Source of the DNA: Gemmatimonadota bacterium
GTDB lineage: Bacteria; Gemmatimonadota; Gemmatimonadetes; Gemmatimonadales; GWC2-71-9
Length of the DNA: 64,000 bases
Assembly (NCBI GenBank): GCA_016704275.1
Contig: JADJAK010000002.1
Location: 496,001-560,000, forward strand
Direction: 5' to 3'
Part shown: piece after piece, positions 52,327 through 63,171 of the stretch
Layout of the letters: each line of letters begins with the position of its first letter
Numbering within the stretch: the stretch's first letter is position 1
Position numbers and translations under genes: made by a program
Notes under the pieces: model-generated
Told to the model about the DNA's origin: nothing
Databases searched by the model: none
The model's input: the letters and a program-made list of their open reading frames with translations, nothing else

Positions 52327-54015
52327 CTAGGCGACGGTATTCCGGCCGGCCGACTTGGCCAGGTACAGCGCGCGATCAGCCTGCTCCAACAGCGGTCCTT
52401 CATTCGGATGCGCCGGATCGTATTCGGCGACCCCCACGCTGGCGGTGATCTGCCCGGCCAGGAAGCCCAACCGCCGACCCGACTGCTCGATCCGGTCCCG
52501 CAACGCATCGGCGACTCGCAGCGCACCCGCCCGGTCCGTTCGCGTCAGCAGCACCACGAACTCGTCGCCGCCATACCGCGCCGCCAGGTCGGTCGCCCGG
52601 ATCGTCTTCCGGATCTCGTCAGCCACACTACGCAGCACCGTGTTGCCACGTTCATGGCCGTACCGATCGTTCAACTCCTTGAGTCGATCGAGATCGATGA
52701 AGAGCACCGCGAAGGAATCACCACTCCGCTTGCTCCGCTCCATCTCGTGCGACAACCGCTGCTGCAACGAGCGATAGCTCGCCAATCCCGTCAGGGCGTC
52801 CGTGCTCGCATCGCGCGACGCATCCTCGGCCCGCTTCGACAACCACGGCACGCACTGCCGCAGCGAGGCGCGGCCCAATGCCGCCGCCTGGGCGAAGCGA
52901 TGACAGGTGGGATATCCGCAGGCCCGACAATCCCAGGCCTTCCCGTTCGGTCCCGTCCCGATCGCCTCGAGAATCGTCAGCACCGCCGCCGGCTCGGCCT
53001 GCTCCCGCCGATGCCCGAAGGCGAACGCCGCCCCCACCTGCACATCCGGCTGGTCCGGCACCACCGGCTGCCGACTCCGCGGCAGCTCGTACTGCTGGAC
53101 CAACATCCGCCGCCGAAAGAGCTCGTCCTTGGGCCCCGCCGCCGGATGGCCCAAGGCGCCGGGATGGGAGAGGAAGTCCACGAAGCCGAGGTCGATCCGG
53201 TCGTGCCCCACCGCCCGCGACAGCGCCGGCACATTCTCCAGCCCCCGGACCGCCAGCAACCGCCGCCCGCGCGACGAGCCGCTCACCACCATCTCCAACG
53301 GCAACCCGCCCGCGACCGACATGTGACGGCGTGTTTCGGGCGGGACCCGGGAATGGGTCCGTGGCAGCGTCTCCGGCCGGACTTCCCGCAAGGCAAAGAG
53401 CTGCTCGAGGTCCGCAAAGGAGAGCAGGGCGTCGAGCTCGGGGACCGTGCCCCCTGGGGCACTCACCCCGGCATACACGACCGGGAGGGAATCCCCATGC
53501 AAACGACGCAGGAATCGCGCCTCGGCCACGCACGGGTAGGTCACGGGGGCCAGATAGGGGACCAGCTCGGGATAGTGGGCCGTAATGGCCGCCACCGCGA
53601 CCGGATCGGTGCTCCGGATGAGCGTCCCCCAGTCGGGATCCTCCCACAACTTGAGGTATTGCTGCGCCACCAGCTCGTCGCCGATGACCCCCCGGGAGAC
53701 CAACCGGAACCCCGCCTCGTAACAGGCATTGACCAGCTGCTCGGGCGAGGCTGGATGAAAATGGACCACCGCCTCCGGAGCGAGGATCAGTGCCCCGTTC
53801 CCGCCCTCGGCGATCGCCAGTGCCCGATCCACCGCTCCTGAGGCTGAGATCGCCTGATGGGGACAGGAGGGGATGCACTCGCCGCAACTGATGCAGTTCT
53901 CCTCGACGATTTCGACCACACGCGCCTCGGGCGGGAGGGCAATCGCATCGGTCGGGCAAGCGCGAACGCAGGCCAGACAAGCGACGCAACGCGAGGGGTC
54001 AATGGCGAGGTGCAA
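52327..54015 (-). CDS. Ferredoxin / hydrogenase-like sensor diguanylate cyclase
   Basis: 562 residues. Two [4Fe-4S] motifs (CVACLACVRACP; CISCGECIPSCP) are followed by a domain with the layout of the iron-only hydrogenase large subunit, but the H-cluster cysteines are replaced (IRSTDPVAV; YPCVAEARF; LSHPGALGHP). Then comes a further cluster motif CRACGYPTCHRF with a distal Cys, and a C-terminal GGDEF domain (ARYGGDEFVVLL, ITASVGVAEY) with an upstream RATD I-site for product inhibition. It should make c-di-GMP in response to redox state. Start TTG 54015 follows an in-frame stop directly. Confidence 0.88.
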   Translation of the reverse strand: MHLAIDPSRCVACLACVRACPTDAIALPPEARVVEIVEENCISCGECIPSCPHQAISASGAVDRALAIAEGGNGALILAPEAVVHFHPASPEQLVNACYEAGFRLVSRGVIGDELVAQQYLKLWEDPDWGTLIRSTDPVAVAAITAHYPELVPYLAPVTYPCVAEARFLRRLHGDSLPVVYAGVSAPGGTVPELDALLSFADLEQLFALREVRPETLPRTHSRVPPETRRHMSVAGGLPLEMVVSGSSRGRRLLAVRGLENVPALSRAVGHDRIDLGFVDFLSHPGALGHPAAGPKDELFRRRMLVQQYELPRSRQPVVPDQPDVQVGAAFAFGHRREQAEPAAVLTILEAIGTGPNGKAWDCRACGYPTCHRFAQAAALGRASLRQCVPWLSKRAEDASRDASTDALTGLASYRSLQQRLSHEMERSKRSGDSFAVLFIDLDRLKELNDRYGHERGNTVLRSVADEIRKTIRATDLAARYGGDEFVVLLTRTDRAGALRVADALRDRIEQSGRRLGFLAGQITASVGVAEYDPAHPNEGPLLEQADRALYLAKSAGRNTVA

Positions 54016-54118
54016 TGGCGCTCAAGGGAGGAAGGTGGTCCAGCGCTCCCTGCAAAGTGGCAAGATCCCTGAGAAGTGTCAAGAGGTGAGGTGGCCCAAA
54101 GGTTTGGAATGTCACGAC

Positions 54119-55693
<1,575 letters not shown>

Positions 55694-55695
55694 GG

Positions 55696-56172
55696 TCAGT
55701 GCGCGGTGTCGCCGTGCAACTGGCGCACGGCATGGTGAAGGATCGGGAGCAGCGCCGCGAGGCCGTCGCGCACGCCGCCCGGCGAGCCGGGGAGATTGAC
55801 GATCAACGTCGCGCCGCGCGCTCCGGCCACGCCACGCGAGAGGATCGCCGTCGGCACCGCCGGCTGGCCCGCACGCCGCAGCGCCTCGGCGATCCCCGGC
55901 GCCTCGCGGTCGAGTACGGCGCGCGTCGCCTCGGGCGTCACATCGCGCGGCGCGAGACCGGTACCCCCGGTGGTCAGGATCACATCCACCGCGCCGCCAT
56001 CTGACCAGGTCAGCAGTTGCATCGAGATCTGGTCGGCCTCGTCGGGCACCAGCGCTCGCGCGGCGAGCGCGGCCTGATGCTCGCCGATCCACTCGACGAT
56101 CGCCGCGCCGGAGCGGTCCTCGCGCTCACCACGCGACGCGGCATCGGAGATCGTCAACACGGCCACCCGCAT
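55696..56172 (-). CDS. MogA/MoaB-family molybdopterin biosynthesis protein
   Basis: 158 residues. The family signature is intact: VAVLTISDAASRG at the N-terminus, ILTTGGTGLAPRDVTPEAT in the middle with the MPT-binding Asp, and LIVNLPGSPGGVRDGLAALL near the end. It should adenylylate or bind molybdopterin during molybdenum cofactor insertion. ATG 56172 begins three bases after the GcvT-like gene start region; no other molybdenum genes are in the window, so the role may be general. Confidence 0.9.
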   Translation of the reverse strand: MRVAVLTISDAASRGEREDRSGAAIVEWIGEHQAALAARALVPDEADQISMQLLTWSDGGAVDVILTTGGTGLAPRDVTPEATRAVLDREAPGIAEALRRAGQPAVPTAILSRGVAGARGATLIVNLPGSPGGVRDGLAALLPILHHAVRQLHGDTAH

Positions 56173-56174
56173 GG

Positions 56175-57176
56175 TCACGCCTCGGGTTCCAGCGGTGGCG
56201 TGCTGCGTGACACGAACGGACGCCGCACCACCTCGGCCGTCCAACTGCGGCCGTCGGCCTCGATCACCAGCGGCGTGCCCGCGGCTTCGGTCGAGGTGGG
56301 CAGCGCGGTCATCCCGATGATGCCGACGCGTGGGGACCGCACCACCGACCGCACGCGGTCCACCAGATGACCGCCGACGCGCACCGACGCGCCGACGGGC
56401 GGCATCTCGTCACCGGCCACGCTGAATCCGGCGAGCCGCTTGATCGCACCGGTGCGACGCCGCGCGGCGAGCGCGGTCTCGCCCGGGAACGGCGCGCCCT
56501 TCCCTTCGGCCACCTGCGATTCCAATCCCGCCTCGACCGGCGTGTCCTCGGCGTCGATTTCGAACCCGACGCGCGCGGTCCCCCATTCGGCACGAAAGAG
56601 TTGCCACGCCTCCTCGCCGACGGGTTCGACCGCCGCGCTCTTCAGCGCGGACTCGAGCGAGGCACGGTCGCGCAGCCGGCAGAAGAAATCGAAGCCTTCC
56701 GGGCCATCGAGCGTGGCGCGTGCCGCGAAGAGATCGACGCCGGCGAGGCGCGCGCCGACGACGTCACCGCCCTCGGTCGGCGTCGGCTCGAGCAGCCGCG
56801 AGAGGCGCACCGCGGCGGCGGGACCGCGCACGGTGACAACGCAGACATCATCGGAGATGTCGCGCATGCGGACGGTGCCGCGCTTGCGGGCGACGAGATA
56901 TTCCCACGCCGCCTCCTTTTGCGCGGCATCGACCAGCAGCATCAGCTGGTCGGGGAAGCGATAGATCGTCACGCGGCCGAGGATCGTGGCATCGTCGCGC
57001 AGCAGCAGCGCGTGCACGAAACGCCCCGGCGGGAGCTGAGTGATGTCGGCGGTGGTGAGGCGGTTGACGAGGGCATGGGCGTCGGAGCCGGTCAGTTCGA
57101 ACTGACCAAGGCCCGGTGCGGTCCAGGAGGCCGCGCCCCCGGTGAGGGCGCGGTACTGCGTGAGGAGATCAGTCAT
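56175..57176 (-). CDS. GcvT/YgfZ-like folate-binding protein
   Basis: 333 residues. The fold is shown by LGQFELTGSDAHALVNRLTT, FVHALLLRDDATILGRVTIYR, LMLLVDAAQKEAAWEYL and the C-terminal barrel GTPLVIEADGRSWTAEVVRRP. The loop that in YgfZ carries KGCYxGQE reads KGAPFPGETALAA, so the cysteine is replaced by Ala and the protein is closer to aminomethyltransferase-type relatives. A tetrahydrofolate-dependent role in iron-sulfur or glycine metabolism is possible. ATG overlaps the argF stop (ATGA). Confidence 0.85.
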   Translation of the reverse strand: MTDLLTQYRALTGGAASWTAPGLGQFELTGSDAHALVNRLTTADITQLPPGRFVHALLLRDDATILGRVTIYRFPDQLMLLVDAAQKEAAWEYLVARKRGTVRMRDISDDVCVVTVRGPAAAVRLSRLLEPTPTEGGDVVGARLAGVDLFAARATLDGPEGFDFFCRLRDRASLESALKSAAVEPVGEEAWQLFRAEWGTARVGFEIDAEDTPVEAGLESQVAEGKGAPFPGETALAARRRTGAIKRLAGFSVAGDEMPPVGASVRVGGHLVDRVRSVVRSPRVGIIGMTALPTSTEAAGTPLVIEADGRSWTAEVVRRPFVSRSTPPLEPEA

Positions 57177-58072
57177 GTAAAGAGCATCGCAAGTAAGGCC
57201 TTCTGGGCGTGGAGTCGATTCTCTGCCTGATCCCAGACGCGCGACTGTGGCCCTTCGAGCACACCCTCGCTGATCTCCTCGCCGCGATGCGCGGGAAGAC
57301 AGTGGAGGACGATCGCCGACGGATCGGCTCGGGTCAGCAGCGCCTCGTCGACGATGTAGCCCTTGAAGGCCTGCTTGCGCACGGCGATCTCGGCCTCCTG
57401 CCCCATCGAGACCCAGACATCGGTGTTGATCACGTGGGCGCCCGCGACTGCTTCGTCGGGGTCCTCGGTGATCATGATCTTGGTGCGGGTCCGGTTGGCG
57501 TCGTAGATCGCCTTGTCGGGCTCGTAGCCCTCTGGGCAGGCGATCCGCAGCTCGAAGCCGAGCAGGCCGGCAGCCTCGATCCAGGAGTTGGCCATGTTGC
57601 AGCCGTCGCCGACCCAGGCCACGACCTTGCCGTCGAGGGAGCCGATCGCCTCGTCGATGGTCAGGAGGTCGGCGAGGAGCTGGCAGGGATGGAGCAGGTC
57701 GGTCAGGCCGTTGATGACGGGGACGGCCGACCAGGCGGCCAGCTCCTCGACGTCGGCGTGGGCGAAGGTCCGAATCATCATCCCGTCGACGAAGCGGGAG
57801 AGGACGCGGGCCATGTCCTTGAGCGGTTCGCCGCGACCGAGCTGGATGTCGCGGGCCGAGAGGAAGATGGCCTGTCCGCCAAGCTGGCGGGTGCCGACCT
57901 CGAAGGAGACGCGGGTGCGGGTGGAGCTCTTGGCGAAGATCAGGCCGATGTGCTTGTCGGCGAGCGGCCGGGCCCGGTATTCCCCGCGCTTCATCGCCCG
58001 TGCGGTGTCGAGCAGGGTCCGGAGCTCGGCGCGGGTGATGTCGGCAAAGGAGAGGAAGTGACGAGGCGACAT
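57173..58072 (-). CDS. argF: Ornithine carbamoyltransferase
   Basis: 299 residues, normal length. The carbamoyl-phosphate site is FAKSSTRTRVSFEVG, the second contact is LLHPCQLLADLLT, the ornithine-binding region is SMGQEAEI, and the C-terminal loop is LHCLPAHRGEEIS. The enzyme makes citrulline in arginine synthesis and acts as a cytosolic trimer. It leads a small operon with the GcvT-like and MogA genes. A G-rich block lies 54 bases upstream of its start. Confidence 0.96.
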   Translation of the reverse strand: MSPRHFLSFADITRAELRTLLDTARAMKRGEYRARPLADKHIGLIFAKSSTRTRVSFEVGTRQLGGQAIFLSARDIQLGRGEPLKDMARVLSRFVDGMMIRTFAHADVEELAAWSAVPVINGLTDLLHPCQLLADLLTIDEAIGSLDGKVVAWVGDGCNMANSWIEAAGLLGFELRIACPEGYEPDKAIYDANRTRTKIMITEDPDEAVAGAHVINTDVWVSMGQEAEIAVRKQAFKGYIVDEALLTRADPSAIVLHCLPAHRGEEISEGVLEGPQSRVWDQAENRLHAQKALLAMLFT

Positions 58073-58125
58073 GGTCCACTCGATCTGGAGAAATCGGCCA
58101 GAATGGCAGAGTGGAGTCTACCCCC

Positions 58126-58149
58126 GGGGGTGGGGGTGGGGGAAGCGGG
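58126..58149 (+). other. G-quadruplex-type motif upstream of argF
   Basis: Four G-runs on the plus strand (GGGGG T GGGGG T GGGGG AAGC GGG), 54 bases before the argF start. The template strand of argF is therefore G-rich here. Formation of a quadruplex is an inference from the sequence pattern. Confidence 0.5.
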
Positions 58150-58214
58150 TGGCGGCCTCCAGCCGCGGGGCTAGCGAGTCGCCCGGCCGACCAGTTCTTC
58201 CGAGACGGCCTGCT

Positions 58215-58539
58215 TCAGCGAGGCGGTCGTCGGTCAGGGAGCTGGCGCCGAACCGTGTCGATCGCGGCCTCGAGCGTCGCGCATTCCGCGCACCCCGTCG
58301 GCAGGAATGCCACCACCCGGATCACCGGCTCATCCGGACCGAGTCGCCGTCCGGAGCTTGCACGTGCCGGGTCGGAATCGGCGCGGCCGCCCCCGGTATC
58401 CGGTCGTGCTCCCGATCACGAACGCGGTGGGCTTAAGCGTCGGCAGGATGAACTGGTTGAAGACGACCACGCCGACAACGGCCAACATCGCCACACCGGC
58501 GAGCAATTTGAGTGCGACGCCGCCTCGGCGTGCGCTCAC
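58215..58539 (-). pseudogene. Thioredoxin-like membrane-anchored protein, frameshifted
   Basis: GTG 58539 begins RGGVALKLLAGVAMLAVVGV, a single membrane helix, followed by FNQFILPTLKPTAFVIGST. After a phase change another frame reads IRVVAFLPTGCAECATLEA and ends at a TGA near 58215. The CAEC pair fits a thioredoxin-like active site (TlpA-type). It starts three bases after the upstream propeller remnant, so the genes were one operon. Confidence 0.55.
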
Positions 58540-58541
58540 CG

Positions 58542-59560
58542 TCAATGCAGGTGGGACCCAGTTCCGACGCGTTGCGGCACGGAATAGAGGATACGCCCGA
58601 CGCATATGGCAACGGGGATGATCCAGCTGAATCGCGCCGACCATCTTCCCATCCCAATCGAAGGCATGCACGACGGAGTTGGTCCGAACCGGGTCCTGGC
58701 CGAGCCGGTGATGGTAGCCGCCATCGAACAACGCGTAGAGGCGTGTCGAGCTTCCGACGCAGTCGAGGTAAGCGCGGCGGGTGCCTGCCTCACCGCTCTT
58801 GAAGGCGAGCTGACTGGTGAGCGGGCGGGGGCAGGAACGTGAAGGGGAGCGCGTGGCCCGGTCGACGAACACAAGACATAGCGGAGACAAGCGCCACGTC
58901 GCGGGCCCGGACGCACGCACAGCGAATACGCCCCGGAGAGCCCGCAGGGCAGCGAGCGTCATCGATGGCGAGGCTATCGAGCGATGCCGTCCGAGTTCCC
59001 AGTGAGTCGTACTGCGTCACCTGCAGCCCCCTGGCTGCATCCCACCTCGTGGTGGCAGAGCCTCCGCCGTCCATCATGCGCACTTGGAGCACCGGCAGTT
59101 CGGGAATCGCCCTTGGTTGGGATTCCCCAGGGCTGGCATCGGCATCACCGATGGACACGACGGAGAGTCGACCGATCATCGCATCGTAGAGTGCGACCCG
59201 GCCGCGAGCTCCGCTCCACTGCCCGGCCACCATCGGTGCGACGCCATACTCCCGCGGGCCTTGCCCATGCCGGCCCATGGAGCGCACCACTGTGCCGGTG
59301 GCCGGATCGACCAGATGGAGAAATGGTTCGCCGCTGCCGTCGACCAGCAGGATGCGATCGTCGATCACTGCGACTGCCGTAAGGCTGCCGAAGAACGGGG
59401 AGGTCACGACCTCAGTGCTTGTCAGGGTGTCGATCGGAACGGCAAGTAATTCGTCCGGTGCCTCGCGCCCTGGTTTCTCAGCGGTGCAGCCGAGCATCGC
59501 GCCGAGGAGAGCGAGCGAACAGAGCGGCATGAGGGTGCGCGTGTTCCCAGGGAGCGTCAC
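58542..59560 (-). pseudogene. 6-bladed beta-propeller lipoprotein, frameshifted
   Basis: GTG 59560 overlaps the previous stop (GTGA). The start LMPLCSLALLGAMLGCTAEK is a lipoprotein signal with the lipobox LLGAMLGC. Blades follow in phase to about 58900 (AVAVIDDRILLVDGSGEPFL, SMGRHGQGPREYGVAP), then segments in other frames continue (LAFKSGEAGTRRAYLDCVGS; VVHAFDWDGKMVGAIQLDH; VAICVGRILYSVPQ) and end at 58542. At least two frameshifts are needed. Similar lipoproteins in Bacteroidota and Gemmatimonadota occur beside small exported peptides. Confidence 0.6.
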
Positions 59561-60400
59561 GGCAGCCTCGCGAGCCGAATAACCTCTGCCCCGCCCCAAC
59601 CGTTCGGCAGGTCACGGATCAGCACGTCCTTCCCGACCACGTCGATGACGGTCATGCTCCGTCGCGTCACGAACTCCACAATCGGTCCTCCGACGGTCGG
59701 GATGAGGACCCATCGCCGCGCGACCGCACTTACTGGTTCGACGGTCTCCCCGGTCCGGCGACCGATCGGTCGCCAACGAGGCATTGACCAGGGGCGGATA
59801 CGCGGGCGGAAGCTGGAGTCCCCTGGCAATTGCAGAGCGCATCTCCGATCCCGGAATGCCCATCCTTTCTCCCGCCTCATTCCACATCTTCACGTGCCGC
59901 TCGCGCTCGCCCGCAGGAAACAGGATCGCGGGGAACTCGACTGTGCGCGCTGGGAAGGTCGGACGTCCGCACGCATCAAGGCGAGCCAACTCGAACCGGA
60001 CGCTCCGCGCATTGATCTGAGGCTTCGAGACGATGGCCACGTCTCCCCGCACGACATCCAGACCGGGTTGCGGAAGGAGTAAGTACGGCGGGAAGAAATT
60101 GCGGTCCTGACCCTGATGATGGATCGTGACGGCTTGGGTGGCGGCCCCACCCAGCGAGAAGCGGTGGAGTTTCCCCTTGTCCGAGACCGTTGCCAAGCCG
60201 AGGTAGGTCGTCTGCGGCTCCTTGGCGAGCCACGCACTGCATGCGCCGATTGGAAAGGGTCGTGTCTCGATGAGCTTCCCGCTCTTGAGCGAGAAGATCG
60301 TGGTCCGGCGGAGTGCCCGATCCAGGGCGATCACGCGACCTGCGTCGGCACCGAAGTTGGCGAGCGAAACTCCCCTGGGCCCTCGCGCTGCGGCGCGCGG
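59557..60400 (-). pseudogene. 6-bladed beta-propeller protein, truncated and frameshifted
   Basis: Readable from about 60400 (GPGEFRSPTS, the family's first-blade motif, in one frame) through VIALDRALRRTTIFSLKSGK and AVTIHHQGQDRNFFPPYLLL to VNASLATDRS near 59770, where the phase changes and continues with PIVEFVTRRSMTVIDVVGKD and ends in a TGA at 59557. The signal peptide and first part are missing because the preceding peptide gene ends only about 60 bases upstream. It is a remnant of a second propeller gene. Confidence 0.6.
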
Positions 60401-60454
60401 CGCGGTGCGTAGTGGTAGGCATCTGCGTGCGTGGTCGGCGACGGCACACCACCG

Positions 60455-61664
60455 TCAGGTGTCAATCAGCTGAACTGACTCGCATTCGAGAGACTTGACG
60501 AGTCCGACCCCGTGTTGACGATCACCTTCCCAAGCGTGATCCCTTCCTCTTGGGCGACGAGTGGGGAGGCGCTGAGCAGTGCGACGCACCACAGCCGCGA
60601 AGTCAACGGCGCCACCCCCACCCTCACGACCCGCAGCATCCCGTTCGGGGGCGACACCCATGACGCAGAAGAGCGTGGACTTCTTGTCGAAGACCGAGAT
60701 TGCCCAGCCGTTCCCGGTGGCACGGAGCGTCCGGTAGACCATGTCCGACGGAACCTCGAGCTCGAGCGAGTCCTGGGAATACACGTACCGATTGTAGCGG
60801 ACGTAGGAGGCCTCACTCGCCGTGGCCGCATTCCGGACCAGCGTCTTCAGTTCGGCGAGCCGAACCGAGCTCGGCACCGGGAACGAATCGACGGTCGACA
60901 TGCACGCGGGCCTCGCGGCCGCCGGTGTCGTCACCGGCCACACCTGGATCTGCTCGACGTCATCGGTCAGGCGACCGACGCCGGCGACGAAGGTCGGCTC
61001 GATCTGCATCGGCTCGAAGCTGGCGGGCAACACCACGCGCCCGACGGTGCGTCCGGCCGGGGAGTAGACGGTGAACTGCCGCGCCCCGAAGTCACGGACC
61101 CAGCTCCGCCCAGCCTGATCGGAGTAGAGCTCGTGGAGCATCGGCTCGTCGCCCTTGGGAATTGCTGCGAGCACGGGCCGCACGCATCCCGAAATCGGCG
61201 CGCCACCGGACCAGATCGAGGTGCGCGACGCGAGGGCACTCGTGGTGAGCATGGGCGAGAGATTGCGCTCGAAGACCGTCTCGCCGAGCAGCGTCCCGTC
61301 CTGGCGATAGATGACGTTGCGCAGGCGGCCGCTAACGAAGACGACAATCAAATCGCCGGGGCCGGAGGTCGCCACGGAATTCGCCCGGACCATTCCCTGA
61401 GCGCCCGATCCGACGGACAAACTTCCCCTTGGCATCGAAGAGTCGAAGTTCCAGTGGCTTGGTGTTGGCGACCACCACCATGCCGTTGGGCAGCTTGCGC
61501 ACCCCGGTCACGCCAGAGAATTCGTACTCGAGCTCACCCTCCTCGACACCAATGGCCACGGAAGGCTTGGCGCCGACCGGCCAGAGCGCCGGCGTTTGGG
61601 CGGGCGCCTGCGTGAAGGGAATCGCGAACAGGAGGGCGGCGGCGGACGCACGGAGGACGGACAT
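60455..61664 (-). pseudogene. 6-bladed beta-propeller exported protein, frameshifted
   Basis: ATG 61664 starts MSVLRASAAALLFAIPFTQA, a signal peptide ending APAQ, then GVEEGELEYEFSGVTGVRKL, LPNGMVVVANTKPLELRLFD and IGRSGNGPGEFR, the family hallmark. At about 61390 one base is lost or gained and the other frame continues VATSGPGDLIVVFVSGRLRN with blades to SDMVYRTLRATGNGWAISVF near 60690. The frame then runs open to 60455 through the small peptide gene and is not credible there. Restoring the base gives a protein of about 380-400 residues, the usual size. Confidence 0.65.
60466..60639 (-). CDS. Small exported peptide in the propeller cluster
   Basis: 57 residues from ATG 60639. An arginine-containing start leads into SRLWCVALLSASPLVAQ, a signal peptide with the same A-Q cleavage junction as the other exported proteins here, leaving a mature peptide of about 28 residues that opens EEGITLGKVIVNTG and is Ser-rich at its end. 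It lies between two propeller genes, as short exported peptides do beside propeller lipoproteins in Bacteroidota. No good ribosome-binding site is seen; overlap with the extended propeller frame makes it uncertain. Confidence 0.45.
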   Translation of the reverse strand: MLRVVRVGVAPLTSRLWCVALLSASPLVAQEEGITLGKVIVNTGSDSSSLSNASQFS

Positions 61665-61730
61665 GGTCGACTCGGGGCTGGGGAAAGGCCGAGACTCGAT
61701 CCCCGTTGCCGGAGGGCGCAGGGGGTTTCG

Positions 61731-61779
61731 AAAAAAGATACCCCTACGCCCCAAACGGCGAGGCGCCACCTGCGGATGC
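61731..61779 (-). terminator. Possible terminator after hslU
   Basis: On the minus strand CGCC...GGCG forms a short stem in the 40 bases after the hslU stop, followed by TATCTTTTTT (61740-61731). The stem is only about four to five base pairs, so the call is weak. Confidence 0.3.
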
Positions 61780-63171
61780 CTACAGAATGTACTTCCGCAA
61801 ATCATCGTCCTGCACCACACTCGCCAGCCGCTCCCGCACCGCCGCCCCGTCCAGCTTGAGCTTGGTCGTCTTGCCGCCGTCGGGCAGGTCGAAGAGGATG
61901 TCCTCGAGCAGCGTCGACATCACCGTGTGCAGCCGTCGCGCGCCGATATTCTCCATCCGGTCGTTCGCCAGCCAGGCAATCCGCGCCAGCTCGCTCACCG
62001 CCTCGTCCGAGAACTCCAGCACGCACCCCTCGGCCGCCACCAGCGCGGCGTACTGCCGCGTGAGCGAATTCTCCGGCTCGGTGAGGATCCGGACGAAGTC
62101 CTTCTCGGTCAGCGGCTCCAGCTCCACCCGGATCGGGAAGCGCCCCTGCAACTCCGGGATCAAGTCGCTCGGCTTCGTCACGTGGAAGGCGCCCGCCGCC
62201 ACGAAGAGGATGTGGTCGGTCCGCACATGGCCATAGCGCGTCTGCACCGTGCTCCCCTCGACGATCGGGAGGAGATCGCGCTGCACACCCTGCCGCGACA
62301 CGTCAGGCCCGCTGGTTCCCTTCTCGCCGGCGATCTTGTCGATCTCGTCGATGAAGACGATGCCGTGATTCTCGACCCGGTCGAGCGCCTCGGAGACGGT
62401 GTCGTCCATGTCGACCATCGCGCGCAGCTCCTCGTCCTCGAGGATCCGCCGCGCATCGGGCACCTTCACCAACCGCCGCTTCGGCTTCTTCGGCAGCATG
62501 TCCATCAGCCAATCGGCAAACGACGACTCCGGCGCATCCATCCCGTCCGGCGCACGCATCGCGTCGGGGTTCGGATAGTTCGCCGGCATCACCTCGACCT
62601 CGACTTCCCTGTCGTCGAGCTTCCCGTCGAGCAGCATCGCCTTGAGCTTCTCGCGCGACGCCGCCTGCCGCTTCGCGAGCGCGGCATCATCAGCATCGCC
62701 ATCGCTCGCGGGCAAGAGCAGGTCGAGCACGCGCTCGATCGCCCGCTGCTCCGCCTGCGGAAAGACCTCGTCCTCGCGCTCGGCGCGCACCAATGAAATG
62801 GCCGCGTCGACCAGGTCGCGGATCATCGCCTCGACATCGCGACCGACGTAGCCCACCTCGGTGAACTTCGTCGCCTCGACCTTTACGAACGGCGCCCCCG
62901 CCAGCCGCGCCAGCCGCCGAGCGATCTCCGTCTTGCCCACACCCGTCGGACCGATCAGGATGATGTTGCTCGGCGTGATCTCGTCGCGGATCCCCTCGGG
63001 CGCCTGCCCGCGGCGCCAGCGGTTCCGGATCGCGATCGCAATCGCCTTCTTCGCCGCCCCCTGCCCGACGATGTAGCGGTCGAGCTCCGCCACGATTTGG
63101 CGCGGTGGCAGCTCCTCCAGCCAGGGCAGCGGCGGGGGCAATTCAGCGTCGGGGGTCGGGGGAGTCGTCAT
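61780..63171 (-). CDS. hslU: ATP-dependent protease ATPase subunit HslU
   Basis: 463 residues. Walker A is ILIGPTGVGKTEIARRLA, the pore loop is TKFTEVGYVGRDVE, Walker B GIVFIDEIDKIAGEKG, sensor region IPELQGRFPIRVELEPL, and the C-terminal tail ends DDDLRKYIL, the segment that inserts into HslV and switches on the protease. The I-domain (about residues 120-240) is shorter than in E. coli. It follows hslV on the same strand after 289 bases of repeat DNA, an unusual gap for this gene pair. Confidence 0.97.
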   Translation of the reverse strand: MTTPPTPDAELPPPLPWLEELPPRQIVAELDRYIVGQGAAKKAIAIAIRNRWRRGQAPEGIRDEITPSNIILIGPTGVGKTEIARRLARLAGAPFVKVEATKFTEVGYVGRDVEAMIRDLVDAAISLVRAEREDEVFPQAEQRAIERVLDLLLPASDGDADDAALAKRQAASREKLKAMLLDGKLDDREVEVEVMPANYPNPDAMRAPDGMDAPESSFADWLMDMLPKKPKRRLVKVPDARRILEDEELRAMVDMDDTVSEALDRVENHGIVFIDEIDKIAGEKGTSGPDVSRQGVQRDLLPIVEGSTVQTRYGHVRTDHILFVAAGAFHVTKPSDLIPELQGRFPIRVELEPLTEKDFVRILTEPENSLTRQYAALVAAEGCVLEFSDEAVSELARIAWLANDRMENIGARRLHTVMSTLLEDILFDLPDGGKTTKLKLDGAAVRERLASVVQDDDLRKYIL

